Positions 43,597-52,303 of a DNA stretch of 64,000 bases are shown here, in pieces (within the stretch, counting starts at the first letter, position 1; every line of letters begins with the position of its first letter). Origin of the DNA: Paenibacillus physcomitrellae (lineage in GTDB: Bacteria; Bacillota; Bacilli; Paenibacillales; Paenibacillaceae); NCBI RefSeq assembly GCF_002240225.1, contig NZ_CP022584.1, forward strand, positions 4,384,930-4,448,929. The letters run 5' to 3'. The position numbers and the translations under genes were made by a program. The notes under the pieces are model-generated. The model was given only the letters and a program-made list of their open reading frames with translations. It did not search any database and was not told the DNA's origin.

Positions 43597-44634
43597 CTAT
43601 TCTTTAAAAAACGGCTCTTCGAGCTCCCGCAGCATGTTGTGCAAATGCCGGTTGGCGGTTTGGGGATCGGCTTGCAGCAGCTCCTCAAGCAGCTCTATAT
43701 TCGTCCACAAGAACGGAAAAACGAGCTGATACAGCAGATTCAGAACGCTCTCCTCCTCATTTGCTAAAGGCCTTTGTTCTCGGTAAGTCCGGACGAACAA
43801 ACGGAGCAGGTCGTGGCGGCATTCCTCCGGTAGTCCCGGCTCCAGGTCCATAATAAAACAGATAAAAATGCCTTCCGTGACGAGATCGTTCACCAGCTTC
43901 TCATCTCCGGCAATATTAAAATCAATAACGGCCCGAATCGAGCCGTCCTTATTCAACATCACATTGTTGGTAGAAAAGTCGCCCTGCACCGCAAAGGATG
44001 GAAGCTGCGGCCAGACACGCTTTAATTCGTTTCGTTTGGTGATATACAACTGCTTGATTCTCTCATAAAGAAGAACATCGATTTTATTAAACCCGTCCTT
44101 ATCCGGCAGCCCCAGGAATTGGTTCCCTCCGCGGCTGATATCCGAGCGGGGATCAAACAAATCCCAAATGGTTCCGTGGTTCAGGCGGCAGTTATGCCGG
44201 GCGGAAATCTTATGCATATTGGCCATTAGAACAGCAAGCTCCCGGACATATCGGGGATTTATGCAGGGCAGTTCCCGCTGACCCTCCTGATCTTCAATCG
44301 TGACCGCACATTCAATGCCGTTTAAGGCAAGAACCTTGCAATACCGGTGATCCGGCAGAGGATGCCTTTTAGGGACGGGAATTCCGTTTGCCCTTAATGT
44401 TTCGCTGAATTCGCTTTGCCGGTTCATTAGTTCAGCCGGGTGCTCGGCTTCTTTAATGATTTTAATGACATAGGTTTGTCCGGTATCGATTTGGACGGCT
44501 ACGATAATTCGGATTCGAGGTTGGCCGTCTGCCTTTCTTTGGTCCTCATGGAGGATAAAATAATGCTGAACAGAGGACGGAAGCCGGTACAAATCAAGCA
44601 AGCTTGCAAATAGCGGGACAGATAACCCGATCAT
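43597..44634 (-). CDS. Aminoglycoside phosphotransferase/choline kinase-fold protein
   Basis: 345 residues with a protein-kinase-like fold. The ATP-lysine segment is TYVIKIIKEAEH, the catalytic loop AVQGDFSTNNVML (HxDxxxxN type with Gln for His), and the metal-binding DFN follows in AVIDFNIAG. Relatives phosphorylate antibiotics, choline, homoserine or spores' small molecules. ATG 44634 follows a perfect AAAGGAGG; a 14-residue extension is not supported. It stands alone, convergent with the SUMT gene. Substrate unknown. Confidence 0.82.
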   Translation of the reverse strand: MIGLSVPLFASLLDLYRLPSSVQHYFILHEDQRKADGQPRIRIIVAVQIDTGQTYVIKIIKEAEHPAELMNRQSEFSETLRANGIPVPKRHPLPDHRYCKVLALNGIECAVTIEDQEGQRELPCINPRYVRELAVLMANMHKISARHNCRLNHGTIWDLFDPRSDISRGGNQFLGLPDKDGFNKIDVLLYERIKQLYITKRNELKRVWPQLPSFAVQGDFSTNNVMLNKDGSIRAVIDFNIAGDEKLVNDLVTEGIFICFIMDLEPGLPEECRHDLLRLFVRTYREQRPLANEEESVLNLLYQLVFPFLWTNIELLEELLQADPQTANRHLHNMLRELEEPFFKE

Positions 44635-44756
44635 AAAGCCTCCTTTACAAAAATTGGATAACAGGAATGTTTCCATTATTTTATGACTTCATAGGGGGGA
44701 TCTGCAAGCGGTCATTTAGCCGCTTTAAGAGAAAGATAATTTTTGCTCTCTTTTCA

Positions 44757-44774
44757 TATAACACGTGTTATAAT
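44757..44774 (+). promoter_or_regulatory. Palindromic operator overlapping an extended -10 box
   Basis: TATAACACGTGTTATA (44757-44772) is a 16-base perfect palindrome. Its right half supplies TGTTATAAT, an extended -10 box for the alpha-mannosidase gene 117 bases downstream. No consensus -35 at normal spacing. The binding protein is not encoded nearby. Confidence 0.6.
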
Positions 44775-44890
44775 CGGATTGGGTCACACGAATAGCTTAC
44801 ATACCGGAAACTCCGGGAGTGTATTTTTATGCTTAGCAGGATTTATTTTCTTTAATAGATTTCGTATGAAAAAGGCGAGGTGCAGGAAAG

Positions 44891-47800
44891 ATGCTTTTTA
44901 CTTTGGAGAAATTGGAACGCCGTATCAACGAACTGGCCGGGCTCCGCTACCGGGAGCCTTTGAAGCTGGAAACGCTGCGGATCGTTCCGGGGGACTTATC
45001 TTATGATGACGCAGTTAAGCAAGCGGGCGATTATCCGGTCGTACGGATCGGGGACCGCTGGGGCGGGAGAGATGTTTATGCCTGGTTTGTGGCGGAACTA
45101 AACTTTCCAGAGAGCTGGAAAGGGCAGGACATCGTAGGACTAATCAAGCTCGGTGAAACCGGCGGAGGCAACTGCAGCGGGTATGAAAGCCAGGTTTTCT
45201 GGAACGGGGAAGCGCTGCAGGCGCTTGACCGGAACCATGGAGAGCTGTTTGTTCCGGCCGCTTCGGTGGAGTCAGGACAGGCGCTGCTGGCCATCCGGGC
45301 CTGGAGCGGGCTGACCGCCCCGAACGGCGACCATGTGCCTTTTGATCACCGTGTCGACCGGCTGGAATTCGCTGTGCTGGACGGAGCGGTGGACGACCTG
45401 TATTACACAGCGCTGCATATGCTGCAGACAGTGAAGGTGCTGGACGACCGGGTGCTGGAGAAGCAGGCGATGATCGCCGCGCTGGACAAGGCTTTTGCCT
45501 GCATCGACTGGAGCGTGAAGGGTTCGGACATTTTCTACCGCTCCGCGGCGGAGGCCAGACAGCTGCTGCATGAAGAGTTGGCGGTCATTCCGCGTGGACC
45601 GCGCCCGCAGATTACGGCGGTGGGCCACTGCCATATCGACGTGGCCTGGCTGTGGCGCCTGAAACATACGCGGGAGAAATCGGGCCGTTCCTTTTCCACG
45701 GTGCTGCAGCTGATGGACCGCTTCCCGGAACATGTATTCATTCAGTCCCAGCCGCAGCTTTACGCTTATTTAAAGGAAGATTTTCCGGAGCTGTATGCCA
45801 AGATCAAACAACGCGTGCAGGAAGGCAAATGGGAAGCGACCGGCGGCATGTGGCTGGAATCGGACTGCAACATTCCGTCCGGCGAGTCCCTGGTGCGCCA
45901 GCTGCTGGTCGGCAAACGGTTTTTCCGGGAGGAGTTTGGCGTAGATAACAAGGTGCTTTGGCTGCCGGACGTGTTCGGCTACAGCTGGGCCCTGCCGCAG
46001 ATTCTGAAGAAAAGCGGCATCGATTATTTTATGACGACCAAAATCAGCTGGAGCCAATTCAACCGCTTCCCTTACGACACCTTTACCTGGCGCGGCATTG
46101 ACGGCACGGAGCTGCTGACGCATTACATCACGACGCCGGACAGCGACGGAAGCTGGTATTACACCTATAACGGCAACGTGACCGGTTCCTCGGTTCAGGG
46201 GCTGTGGGACAATTACCGGCAGAAGGATATCAACGACAAGCTGCTGCTTGCTTATGGCTGGGGGGACGGTGGCGGCGGGCCAACCCGCGACATGATCGAA
46301 GCGGTGCGGCGGTATGAAGATATGCCAGCTGCTCCCCAGGTGAAACCGGGCGGGGCGGAAACCTTTTTCAAGGAGCTTGAAGAAAGTGTCCGGGACGAGC
46401 AGCGGCTGCATTTATGGGACGGCGAGCTTTACCTGGAATACCACCGGGGAACATACACGTCGCAGGCCTATAACAAAAAAATGAACCGCCGCATGGAGCA
46501 GCTTCTCCATCAGGCTGAATTTTTAAATACTTTGGCTTACGTGTTGAATCCGGCCCACCGGTATCCGGCCGCCGAGCTGGGCGGCGTTTGGCAGACGGTG
46601 CTGCGCAACCAGTTCCATGACATCATCCCGGGTTCCTCGATCCGCGAGGTGTATGAGGACAGCCGGGTGGAATATGAGGAAGCGCAGCAGTCCGTTCTGA
46701 AGCTGATGACCGAAGGCATCGAAGGGCTTCATCCGTCGGAATCCGAAACCGCAGGGACGGGTTCAGGTTCTAATTCAGGTTCTGCTTCGGCAGCCGGACA
46801 GCGGATGGTCCGCGTCTTTAACGGATTGGGCTGGCAGCGTTCATTTACGGCTGACGTAGTTCTTGAGGACGGCGAGGATACCGGAAACGCGGAGGATTGG
46901 AGCTGGTATTCGGCAGACGGCGAACTTTTGGAGAGCCAGGTTCAGGCTCAGGCTGAGGCCGGTTCCGGCAAGACCGTTTCGGTCAGCGTCAGAAACGTTC
47001 CGGCTTACGGGTATACGACCCTGTACGGGCGGAAGGAAACGCCAGCTGCGGCTGCAGAGCCTGCGGTGAACACGGATTGGGCAATTACAGAGGGAGCGGT
47101 TGAAACGCCGTTTTACAGCATCCGTCTGAACGAGGCCGGCCAGCTGGTTTCGCTGCTGGATAAGCGGGCCTTACGTGAGGTGCTCAAACCGGGCGAACCG
47201 GCCAACGTGCTGCAGGTGTTTGAAGATAAGCCGATGAACTTTGACGCTTGGGATATCGATATTTTTTACCAGGAGAAAATGAAGGTCATAGACGATCTGC
47301 AAGAGATCAAGGTGCTGGAGGAAGGCCCGCTGCGGGGAGTGCTGCTTCTGAAATACCGGTACCTGAATTCCGAGATTACGCAAAAAATGACCGTCTACCG
47401 GGACAACCCGCGCATCGACTTTGTGACGGAAGCAGACTGGCATGAGCATCAGCAGCTGCTTAAAGCGGCGTTTCCGGTGGACATTCGCTCTACCAAAGCG
47501 ACCTATGAAATCCAATTCGGCAACGTAGAGCGGCCGACCCATTGGAACACGAGCTGGGATTATGCCCGGTTTGAGTCGGTGGCGCAGCGCTGGGTGGATT
47601 TGTCCGAAGGCGGTTATGGCGTCAGCCTGCTGAACGACTGCAAATACGGCCATGATATCCGCGGCCATGTCATCCGGCTCAGCCTGATCAAATCGGCGAC
47701 ATGGCCGGACGGCTCAGCCGATCAGGGGCATCATGCCTTTACGTATTCGCTGCTTCCGCACAGCGGCGGCTGGCTGGAAGGCGGTACGCAGCAGGCGGCC

Positions 47801-48136
47801 TGCGAATTAAACCAGCCGCTTGCGGCCGTGGGTCTGGAAGCGGGCCAAACGGCAGGTCCGGCCGAGCTTGGCATGCTGGACATCAATCTGCCGAATGTGC
47901 TGATCGATACGGTCAAGAAAGCTGAAGACAGCTCGGCGCTGATCGTCCGCCTGTACGAATTCGGCGGCAGCCGCGGAACGGCGCGCCTTACGCTGGCTTC
48001 CAAGCTTGGCGGCATCCTGCGGGCCGAGGAAACCGATCTGCTGGAGGAGAATCCGGAGGCGCTGAAGGTAACGGGGCAATCGGTGGAGTTGTTTTTCAAA
48101 CCTTACGAAATCAAAACGCTGCGTATTACGCTGTAG
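44891..48136 (+). CDS. Alpha-mannosidase, glycoside hydrolase family 38
   Basis: 1081 residues, cytosolic (no signal peptide). Zinc and catalytic motifs are GHCHIDVAWLWRLKHTREK (His246, Asp250 region) and the nucleophile D360 in WLPDVFGYS. Further GH38 features are GGMWLESDCNIPSGES, HNQFHD-type RNQFHDIIPGSSI, and the C-terminal beta domains. It resembles the Ams1/MngB-like long enzymes that release mannose from oligosaccharides. A Gly/Ser/Ala-rich insertion near residues 620-640 is likely a linker. It is the only carbohydrate gene of its unit; no transporter accompanies it. Confidence 0.95.
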   Translation: MLFTLEKLERRINELAGLRYREPLKLETLRIVPGDLSYDDAVKQAGDYPVVRIGDRWGGRDVYAWFVAELNFPESWKGQDIVGLIKLGETGGGNCSGYESQVFWNGEALQALDRNHGELFVPAASVESGQALLAIRAWSGLTAPNGDHVPFDHRVDRLEFAVLDGAVDDLYYTALHMLQTVKVLDDRVLEKQAMIAALDKAFACIDWSVKGSDIFYRSAAEARQLLHEELAVIPRGPRPQITAVGHCHIDVAWLWRLKHTREKSGRSFSTVLQLMDRFPEHVFIQSQPQLYAYLKEDFPELYAKIKQRVQEGKWEATGGMWLESDCNIPSGESLVRQLLVGKRFFREEFGVDNKVLWLPDVFGYSWALPQILKKSGIDYFMTTKISWSQFNRFPYDTFTWRGIDGTELLTHYITTPDSDGSWYYTYNGNVTGSSVQGLWDNYRQKDINDKLLLAYGWGDGGGGPTRDMIEAVRRYEDMPAAPQVKPGGAETFFKELEESVRDEQRLHLWDGELYLEYHRGTYTSQAYNKKMNRRMEQLLHQAEFLNTLAYVLNPAHRYPAAELGGVWQTVLRNQFHDIIPGSSIREVYEDSRVEYEEAQQSVLKLMTEGIEGLHPSESETAGTGSGSNSGSASAAGQRMVRVFNGLGWQRSFTADVVLEDGEDTGNAEDWSWYSADGELLESQVQAQAEAGSGKTVSVSVRNVPAYGYTTLYGRKETPAAAAEPAVNTDWAITEGAVETPFYSIRLNEAGQLVSLLDKRALREVLKPGEPANVLQVFEDKPMNFDAWDIDIFYQEKMKVIDDLQEIKVLEEGPLRGVLLLKYRYLNSEITQKMTVYRDNPRIDFVTEADWHEHQQLLKAAFPVDIRSTKATYEIQFGNVERPTHWNTSWDYARFESVAQRWVDLSEGGYGVSLLNDCKYGHDIRGHVIRLSLIKSATWPDGSADQGHHAFTYSLLPHSGGWLEGGTQQAACELNQPLAAVGLEAGQTAGPAELGMLDINLPNVLIDTVKKAEDSSALIVRLYEFGGSRGTARLTLASKLGGILRAEETDLLEENPEALKVTGQSVELFFKPYEIKTLRITL

Positions 48137-48151
48137 CATATGGGCGGGTAA

Positions 48152-48285
48152 ACGGGCGAGCAACGATAGTAAACGACTGAACGACCGAATGACCAAACGA
48201 GCGGCGAACAAACCGACCGACTGAACACATGAACAACGAACACATGAACATACGAACAATGAACACACAGCAATACAACACACCC
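48152..48285 (+). repeat. Degenerate low-complexity ACGAAC-type repeat tract
   Basis: About 130 bases made of imperfect repeats of short units such as ACGA, GAAC and ACATGAAC, strongly depleted of T on this strand. GAACACATGAACA-like units recur near 48224 and 48239. It sits between the alpha-mannosidase stop and its terminator and codes for nothing I recognise. Confidence 0.6.
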
Positions 48286-48296
48286 TTGATAAGGGT

Positions 48297-48350
48297 AAGG
48301 GCATCCAATTCCGCTTAACGGGTTTGATGCCCTTGTTTTTTTTTTTTTGT
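48297..48350 (+). terminator. Terminator of the alpha-mannosidase gene
   Basis: AAGGGCATC (48297-48305) and GATGCCCTT (48326-48334) with inner CCG/CGG pairing, followed by a 12-13 base T-run. Confidence 0.93.
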
Positions 48351-48359
48351 TGTTTTTCC

Positions 48360-49295
48360 CTATTCCAGATAGGAGGCAAGGTTCTCCTCCAGCAGATTCC
48401 GCATCCGCTCGCGCAGTTCCTGAGGCTCAAGCACCTGCACATCGGGCCCGTATCCCAGCAGCCTGCGAGACAGATAACGGAATTCCGAGGGAGGCACGGA
48501 CCCGATCCACTCGCCGTCATGAAGCGGCTGAAAAAGCGGTTCATCCGCAGCCAGCCTGGCTCCAAATTCCGTAAACCGCAGGACGACCTTTACGCCGGGC
48601 CTTTCGTCTGCAGCGCTGATCCATTCCTTCAGCGTGGGGAGCTTCGCTGCAGCAGCGGAATTGCCATCCGGGACAGGGAAAGGCTCCAGCGCCTCCAGCT
48701 CCAGCACCCGGTCTACCCGGTATAACAGCACCCGTTCATTCGCCAAAGCGGGCATATACCACCGCTGGTTGTCGTAATAAATGCCCAGCGGATAAGCTTG
48801 TTTGGCCTCGTGGCGGCCGGCAGGCGAAGCATAGAGGAAACGCAGCTTCCTCCGTTCCAGCGCGGCGCTCAGGATTTCGGTCGTAAAAGGGGAAGGCGGC
48901 GTGTCCCGTAAAGCGGGAAAACTCAGATGGTCCTGCAGCCGGTCGATCCGCTCCTGCACATCCCGGGGCAGTTCCGCGAAATACTGCAAAGCGAGATGCT
49001 CCCGCACGGCGGAATAAGGGAAATCCTTGATCTGCTCCAGCAGCCGGAGCATCAGAAATAATCCCAAAGCTTCCGTCAGGTTCAGCTGGAGGGGAGGCAA
49101 AATCCGGTTGGGCAGCACCCGGTAACCTCCATGCGGGCCGGTTTCGGTATATAGAGGGAAACCGGCCCGCTGCAGATGATCGAGATCCCGCTGAATCGTA
49201 CGTACCGAAACCCCGAAACGTTCGGCCAGCTCGCGGGCGGTGATTTTGGTGCGGGAATCGAGCAGCCTCATGATCGCAAGACGGCGTTCATTCAT
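48360..49295 (-). CDS. WYL-domain transcriptional regulator (YafY type)
   Basis: 311 residues. The N-terminal winged helix is DSRTKITARELAERFGVSVRTIQRDLDHLQRAGFPLY with ETGPHGGYRVLP as wing. The WYL domain follows at about residues 135-215 (LRFLYASPAGRHEAKQAYPLGIYYDNQRWYMPAL), and a C-terminal WCX extension ends the protein. It is divergent from a DHFR-like gene with an inverted repeat in between, and the pair is a common arrangement. Ligand unknown. Confidence 0.92.
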   Translation of the reverse strand: MNERRLAIMRLLDSRTKITARELAERFGVSVRTIQRDLDHLQRAGFPLYTETGPHGGYRVLPNRILPPLQLNLTEALGLFLMLRLLEQIKDFPYSAVREHLALQYFAELPRDVQERIDRLQDHLSFPALRDTPPSPFTTEILSAALERRKLRFLYASPAGRHEAKQAYPLGIYYDNQRWYMPALANERVLLYRVDRVLELEALEPFPVPDGNSAAAAKLPTLKEWISAADERPGVKVVLRFTEFGARLAADEPLFQPLHDGEWIGSVPPSEFRYLSRRLLGYGPDVQVLEPQELRERMRNLLEENLASYLE

Positions 49296-49321
49296 GGCGG
49301 TTCCCCTTTCTTTTTATCTAC

Positions 49322-49334
49322 GACAAGTTTTGTC
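49322..49334. promoter_or_regulatory. Inverted repeat GACAAGTTTTGTC
   Basis: Five-base arms GACAA/TTGTC with a three-base centre, midway in the 87-base space between the divergent WYL regulator and DHFR-like genes. A plausible operator for the WYL protein. Confidence 0.5.
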
Positions 49335-49382
49335 ATAAATACAGTTTATCATAAATCCAGATCAAGAAAGGAGTGAGTTTGG

Positions 49383-49946
49383 ATGAATCAACAGGAAGTG
49401 GTTTTGTACGTGGCGATCAGCCTGGACGGTTATCTTGCCCGGGAGGACGGCTCCGTGGACTGGCTTGATCAAGTAGAGGGGGACGGAGGAGATAACGGGT
49501 ACAGCGAGTTCTACCGGACGATCGGATCCCTTGTGATGGGACGGTCTACTTATGAAGTGGTTCTGCAACTGAGCGAGGAGTTCCTTTACGCCGGGAAGCC
49601 GGTCTATGTTTTTACTTCCGGGGCCGAAGGGATTACGCCGAACGAGCATGTAGTATTTACCGATGAATCGCTGGAGGTCGTGACGGAACGATTAAAAGCC
49701 GTTTCCGAAGGTGACATTTGGCTTGTCGGGGGCGGCAAGCTGGTGAAAGGATATCTGGAAGCCGATCTGATCGACCGCGTGGAGCTTGCCGTAATTCCGG
49801 AGGTTCTTGGCGCGGGAATTCCGTTATTCCCGAAAGGAGTGCCGGGTACTAAATTCCGTTTGACGGGGATTCGGCAGCTCGGACAAATCGCGATGTTGTC
49901 TTACCGGACCATCCGGGAGAACGGAGAGGATACGGCAAACCGTTGA
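49383..49946 (+). CDS. Dihydrofolate reductase-fold protein (RibD C-terminal type)
   Basis: 187 residues. YVAISLDGYLAREDGSVDWLDQ and the NADPH-binding VGGGKLVKGYLEADLIDRVELAVIPEVLGAGIPLFP are typical of the RibD-C/YwjB-like reductases. These proteins do not usually supply folate reduction, and their substrates are mostly unknown. AAAGGAG lies ten bases before ATG 49383. Probably controlled by the divergent WYL regulator. The 231 bases after it contain a repetitive AAGCAGTTC/AAGCGGTTC-like stretch with no gene. Confidence 0.9.
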   Translation: MNQQEVVLYVAISLDGYLAREDGSVDWLDQVEGDGGDNGYSEFYRTIGSLVMGRSTYEVVLQLSEEFLYAGKPVYVFTSGAEGITPNEHVVFTDESLEVVTERLKAVSEGDIWLVGGGKLVKGYLEADLIDRVELAVIPEVLGAGIPLFPKGVPGTKFRLTGIRQLGQIAMLSYRTIRENGEDTANR

Positions 49947-50177
49947 TCCGGAAAAGGGAAAGGAGTGCTGAACAAAGTAAGATCGGAGCAAGGCAGTTCA
50001 GACCAAAGCAGTCCTAAACAAAGCGGTTCAGAACACAGAGTGTGAGCCGACAGGAACTTTCTGGTGCCTATATTACCGAAAAGTGCATACTGTTAAGAGC
50101 TTCCATTCCGGTTAATAATAGAAGGGGACTTTACGTTTACCTAATGACTATATGATTAAATCCGGAGGGATTGTACC

Positions 50178-50972
50178 ATGGACTTGCAGTTAACAGGAAA
50201 AACAGCGCTGGTTAGCGGTTCCACTTCAGGCATCGGCAAAGCGATTGCGACCGTTCTTGCATCTGAAGGTGCAAAAGTGCTCATTAACGGGCGTTCAGAG
50301 GATAAAGTGAACGAAGTGATTCAGGAGATTCAGAAGCAGGTTCCCGGGGCGGTTCTGGAGCCGGCAGCCGCCGATTTAGGAACGGAGGAAGGTTGCAGTC
50401 GAATGCTGTCGGCTTACCCTGAGGTGGACATTCTCGTAAACAACTTGGGGATCTTTGAGCCAAAGGAGTATTTCGATATTCCGGACGAAGACTGGCTCCG
50501 CTTCTTTGAGGTCAATATTATGAGCGGAGTACGTTTAACACGCCGTTATTTAAAAAGCATGATCGATTCCGGCGATGGCCGGGTCATCTTTATTGCCAGC
50601 GAAGCGGCGGTGATGCCGTCGCTCGAAATGGCGCATTACAGCGCGACCAAAACGATGCAGCTTTCATTGTCCCGCAGTCTGGCCGAGCTAACCAAAGGTA
50701 CCCGGGTAACAGTCAATACCATCATGCCCGGCTCCACGCTGACCGAAGGCGTCGAAACGATGTTAAACACGCTGTATCCGCATGAGAATCTCAGTGTGGA
50801 GGAAGCGGAGAAGAAGTTCATGAAGGAGAACCGCCCGACTTCCATTATTCAGCGGCTGATCCGCCCGGAGGAAATTGCGAACCTAGTTGCTTTCGTCAGC
50901 AGCCCGCTGTCTTCCGCCATGAACGGGGCCGCGCTGCGCATAGACGGCGGGCTCGTTCGAAGTGTTTTTTAA
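50178..50972 (+). CDS. Short-chain dehydrogenase/reductase
   Basis: 264 residues, classical SDR. NAD(P)-binding motif VSGSTSGIGKAIA, structural NNLGIF (NNAG variant), catalytic Ser in VIFIASEAAV region and YxxxK in MAHYSATKTMQ. The C-terminal RLIRPEEIANLVAFVSSP ... NGAALRIDGG is standard. TCCGGAGGGA is eight bases before the ATG. Single gene with its own terminator. Substrate not predictable. Confidence 0.92.
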   Translation: MDLQLTGKTALVSGSTSGIGKAIATVLASEGAKVLINGRSEDKVNEVIQEIQKQVPGAVLEPAAADLGTEEGCSRMLSAYPEVDILVNNLGIFEPKEYFDIPDEDWLRFFEVNIMSGVRLTRRYLKSMIDSGDGRVIFIASEAAVMPSLEMAHYSATKTMQLSLSRSLAELTKGTRVTVNTIMPGSTLTEGVETMLNTLYPHENLSVEEAEKKFMKENRPTSIIQRLIRPEEIANLVAFVSSPLSSAMNGAALRIDGGLVRSVF

Positions 50973-51038
50973 AAGGCTTCATCCCGGTCTCCGGAGACAG
51001 TTTCGAAACGTTTTCAACTTTATATGTTTCAAAAAAGC

Positions 51039-51080
51039 AAAATCCCCCGGACTAATTAAAGTCTGGGGGATTTTGTTTGC
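51039..51080. terminator. Terminator between SDR and cupredoxin genes
   Basis: AAAATCCCCC and GGGGGATTTT with inner GGACT/AGTCT pairing, T-rich on the plus strand and A-rich before it, so it may work for both convergent genes. Confidence 0.9.
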
Positions 51081-51152
51081 GTGGCGTAATGCGCCGCTTC
51101 AACCTGCTTCCAACCTGCTAAGGCACTTAATGTCCTGAGTATTCTGGATGAT

Positions 51153-51575
51153 TTACTTCACCGTAACCGTGCCGGAATACATATACATGCCGCAGTGAAA
51201 TTCATAGTTACCCGGCTGAAGATTGTCCAGCGTGTAGTAGTTGTCCCCTTTCTTCAGGTAGACATTCATGTCCAGATCGAGGGAAGCAACGTCACGGATG
51301 CAGGAGATTCCCTTCTCTTTCTTGAAATTGAGCAGCACCGGGGTGCCGGCCTGGACTTCGATGTGATTGGGGAAAAATCCGTTCTTGCGCACATCGACGG
51401 TAACGATTTGAGACTGGGCACTCTGCGGAGTAGACTGGGCAAAAACGGCCATATCCGGCGGCTGCTCCGGCATATGATCCCGAATATAGAACAAAGCAAA
51501 CCCTCCAAACAGAAAAGCAGTCAATACAACGGTCAGAAATGGCCACACAGCGGCTAATTTCTTCACTTCATTCAT
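51153..51575 (-). CDS. Membrane-anchored cupredoxin-domain protein
   Basis: 140 residues. One N-terminal signal anchor (about 9-30, WPFLTVVLTAFLFGGFALFYI), then an extracytoplasmic cupredoxin domain: VTVDVRKNGFFPNHIEVQAGTPVLLNF and YEFHCGMYMYSGTVTV. Candidate copper ligands are the Cys/Met pair in HCGMYM and a Cys in GISCIRD; the pattern is that of EfeO/cytochrome oxidase subunit II-like cupredoxins but without the full classical set. It may bind or carry copper outside the cell. It stands alone on the minus strand. Confidence 0.85.
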   Translation of the reverse strand: MNEVKKLAAVWPFLTVVLTAFLFGGFALFYIRDHMPEQPPDMAVFAQSTPQSAQSQIVTVDVRKNGFFPNHIEVQAGTPVLLNFKKEKGISCIRDVASLDLDMNVYLKKGDNYYTLDNLQPGNYEFHCGMYMYSGTVTVK

Positions 51576-52303
51576 TCCCTTCCCACAAGATTCTCATTAG
51601 GGTAGTCGGACTTTATACTTTATTGTACGAGCCTGACGAGCCATATATGAGCACATTGAGCACATAAAGTTGTTTCCTTTCAAGTTTGCTCGTACTCTTT
51701 CTCACGCAAGCGTATCTCATGCAAATCTGGAAATTTTAGCTGGAGTGAAAAAAAACCTCAATATTTTGAGCCAATTACCGATATTAAGAGTGGATGTTGT
51801 AAAACTTCACAGCAGGCTTAGAGACGAACCATATTTAGGACTCTAGAAGTGATGGTTTGCAGTAGGAGTATACAGAAACAGTAATTGAAACAGAAAAAAG
51901 GGGGTATCGTTTAATAAGAAAATAAATTATTCATCAAGTTAGGCAGCGGGAGAGAGTGAACGTTCCAACGAATTTCGTTTTCCTCATACATAAGATCCCG
52001 GATTTGAGCAGCCAGTTTCATAATTATTAGAAGCATTGAAGTAGACTTATGGAATCTCTAGTTAAACAGTCATGGCAGCTAGGTACAGCATCCTTTGATA
52101 CGAAGTTAGATTGAGTTGCAAAACGACCACTGCGCAGCATGCTCCGATACCTTCGTGCGCCGTGAGTCGAGCTTTTTCATGCTAACTTTCGAAAAAAACC
52201 ATGCAAATTTTCAGATTTTTGGAATTTTTTCAAAAATAGTATTCTTTCTTATTTCATGTCTGCTTTGGAAGAAGTATTACACCCAGGAGGTTTTGGCTTA
52301 ACT
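51576..52303. other. 728-base gene-free region ahead of the chemoreceptor
   Basis: AT-rich, with only very short open frames and none with a good ribosome binding site. No riboswitch core I know is present, and I found no consensus promoter. It ends with CAGGAGG at 52284-52290. Its length suggests a long leader or a remnant of deleted sequence. Confidence 0.5.

Noticed and set aside
52116..52301. Short open frame in the 728-base gap before the chemoreceptor
   Set aside because: No ribosome binding site, AT-rich random-looking translation, and it overlaps the upstream region of the MCP start.
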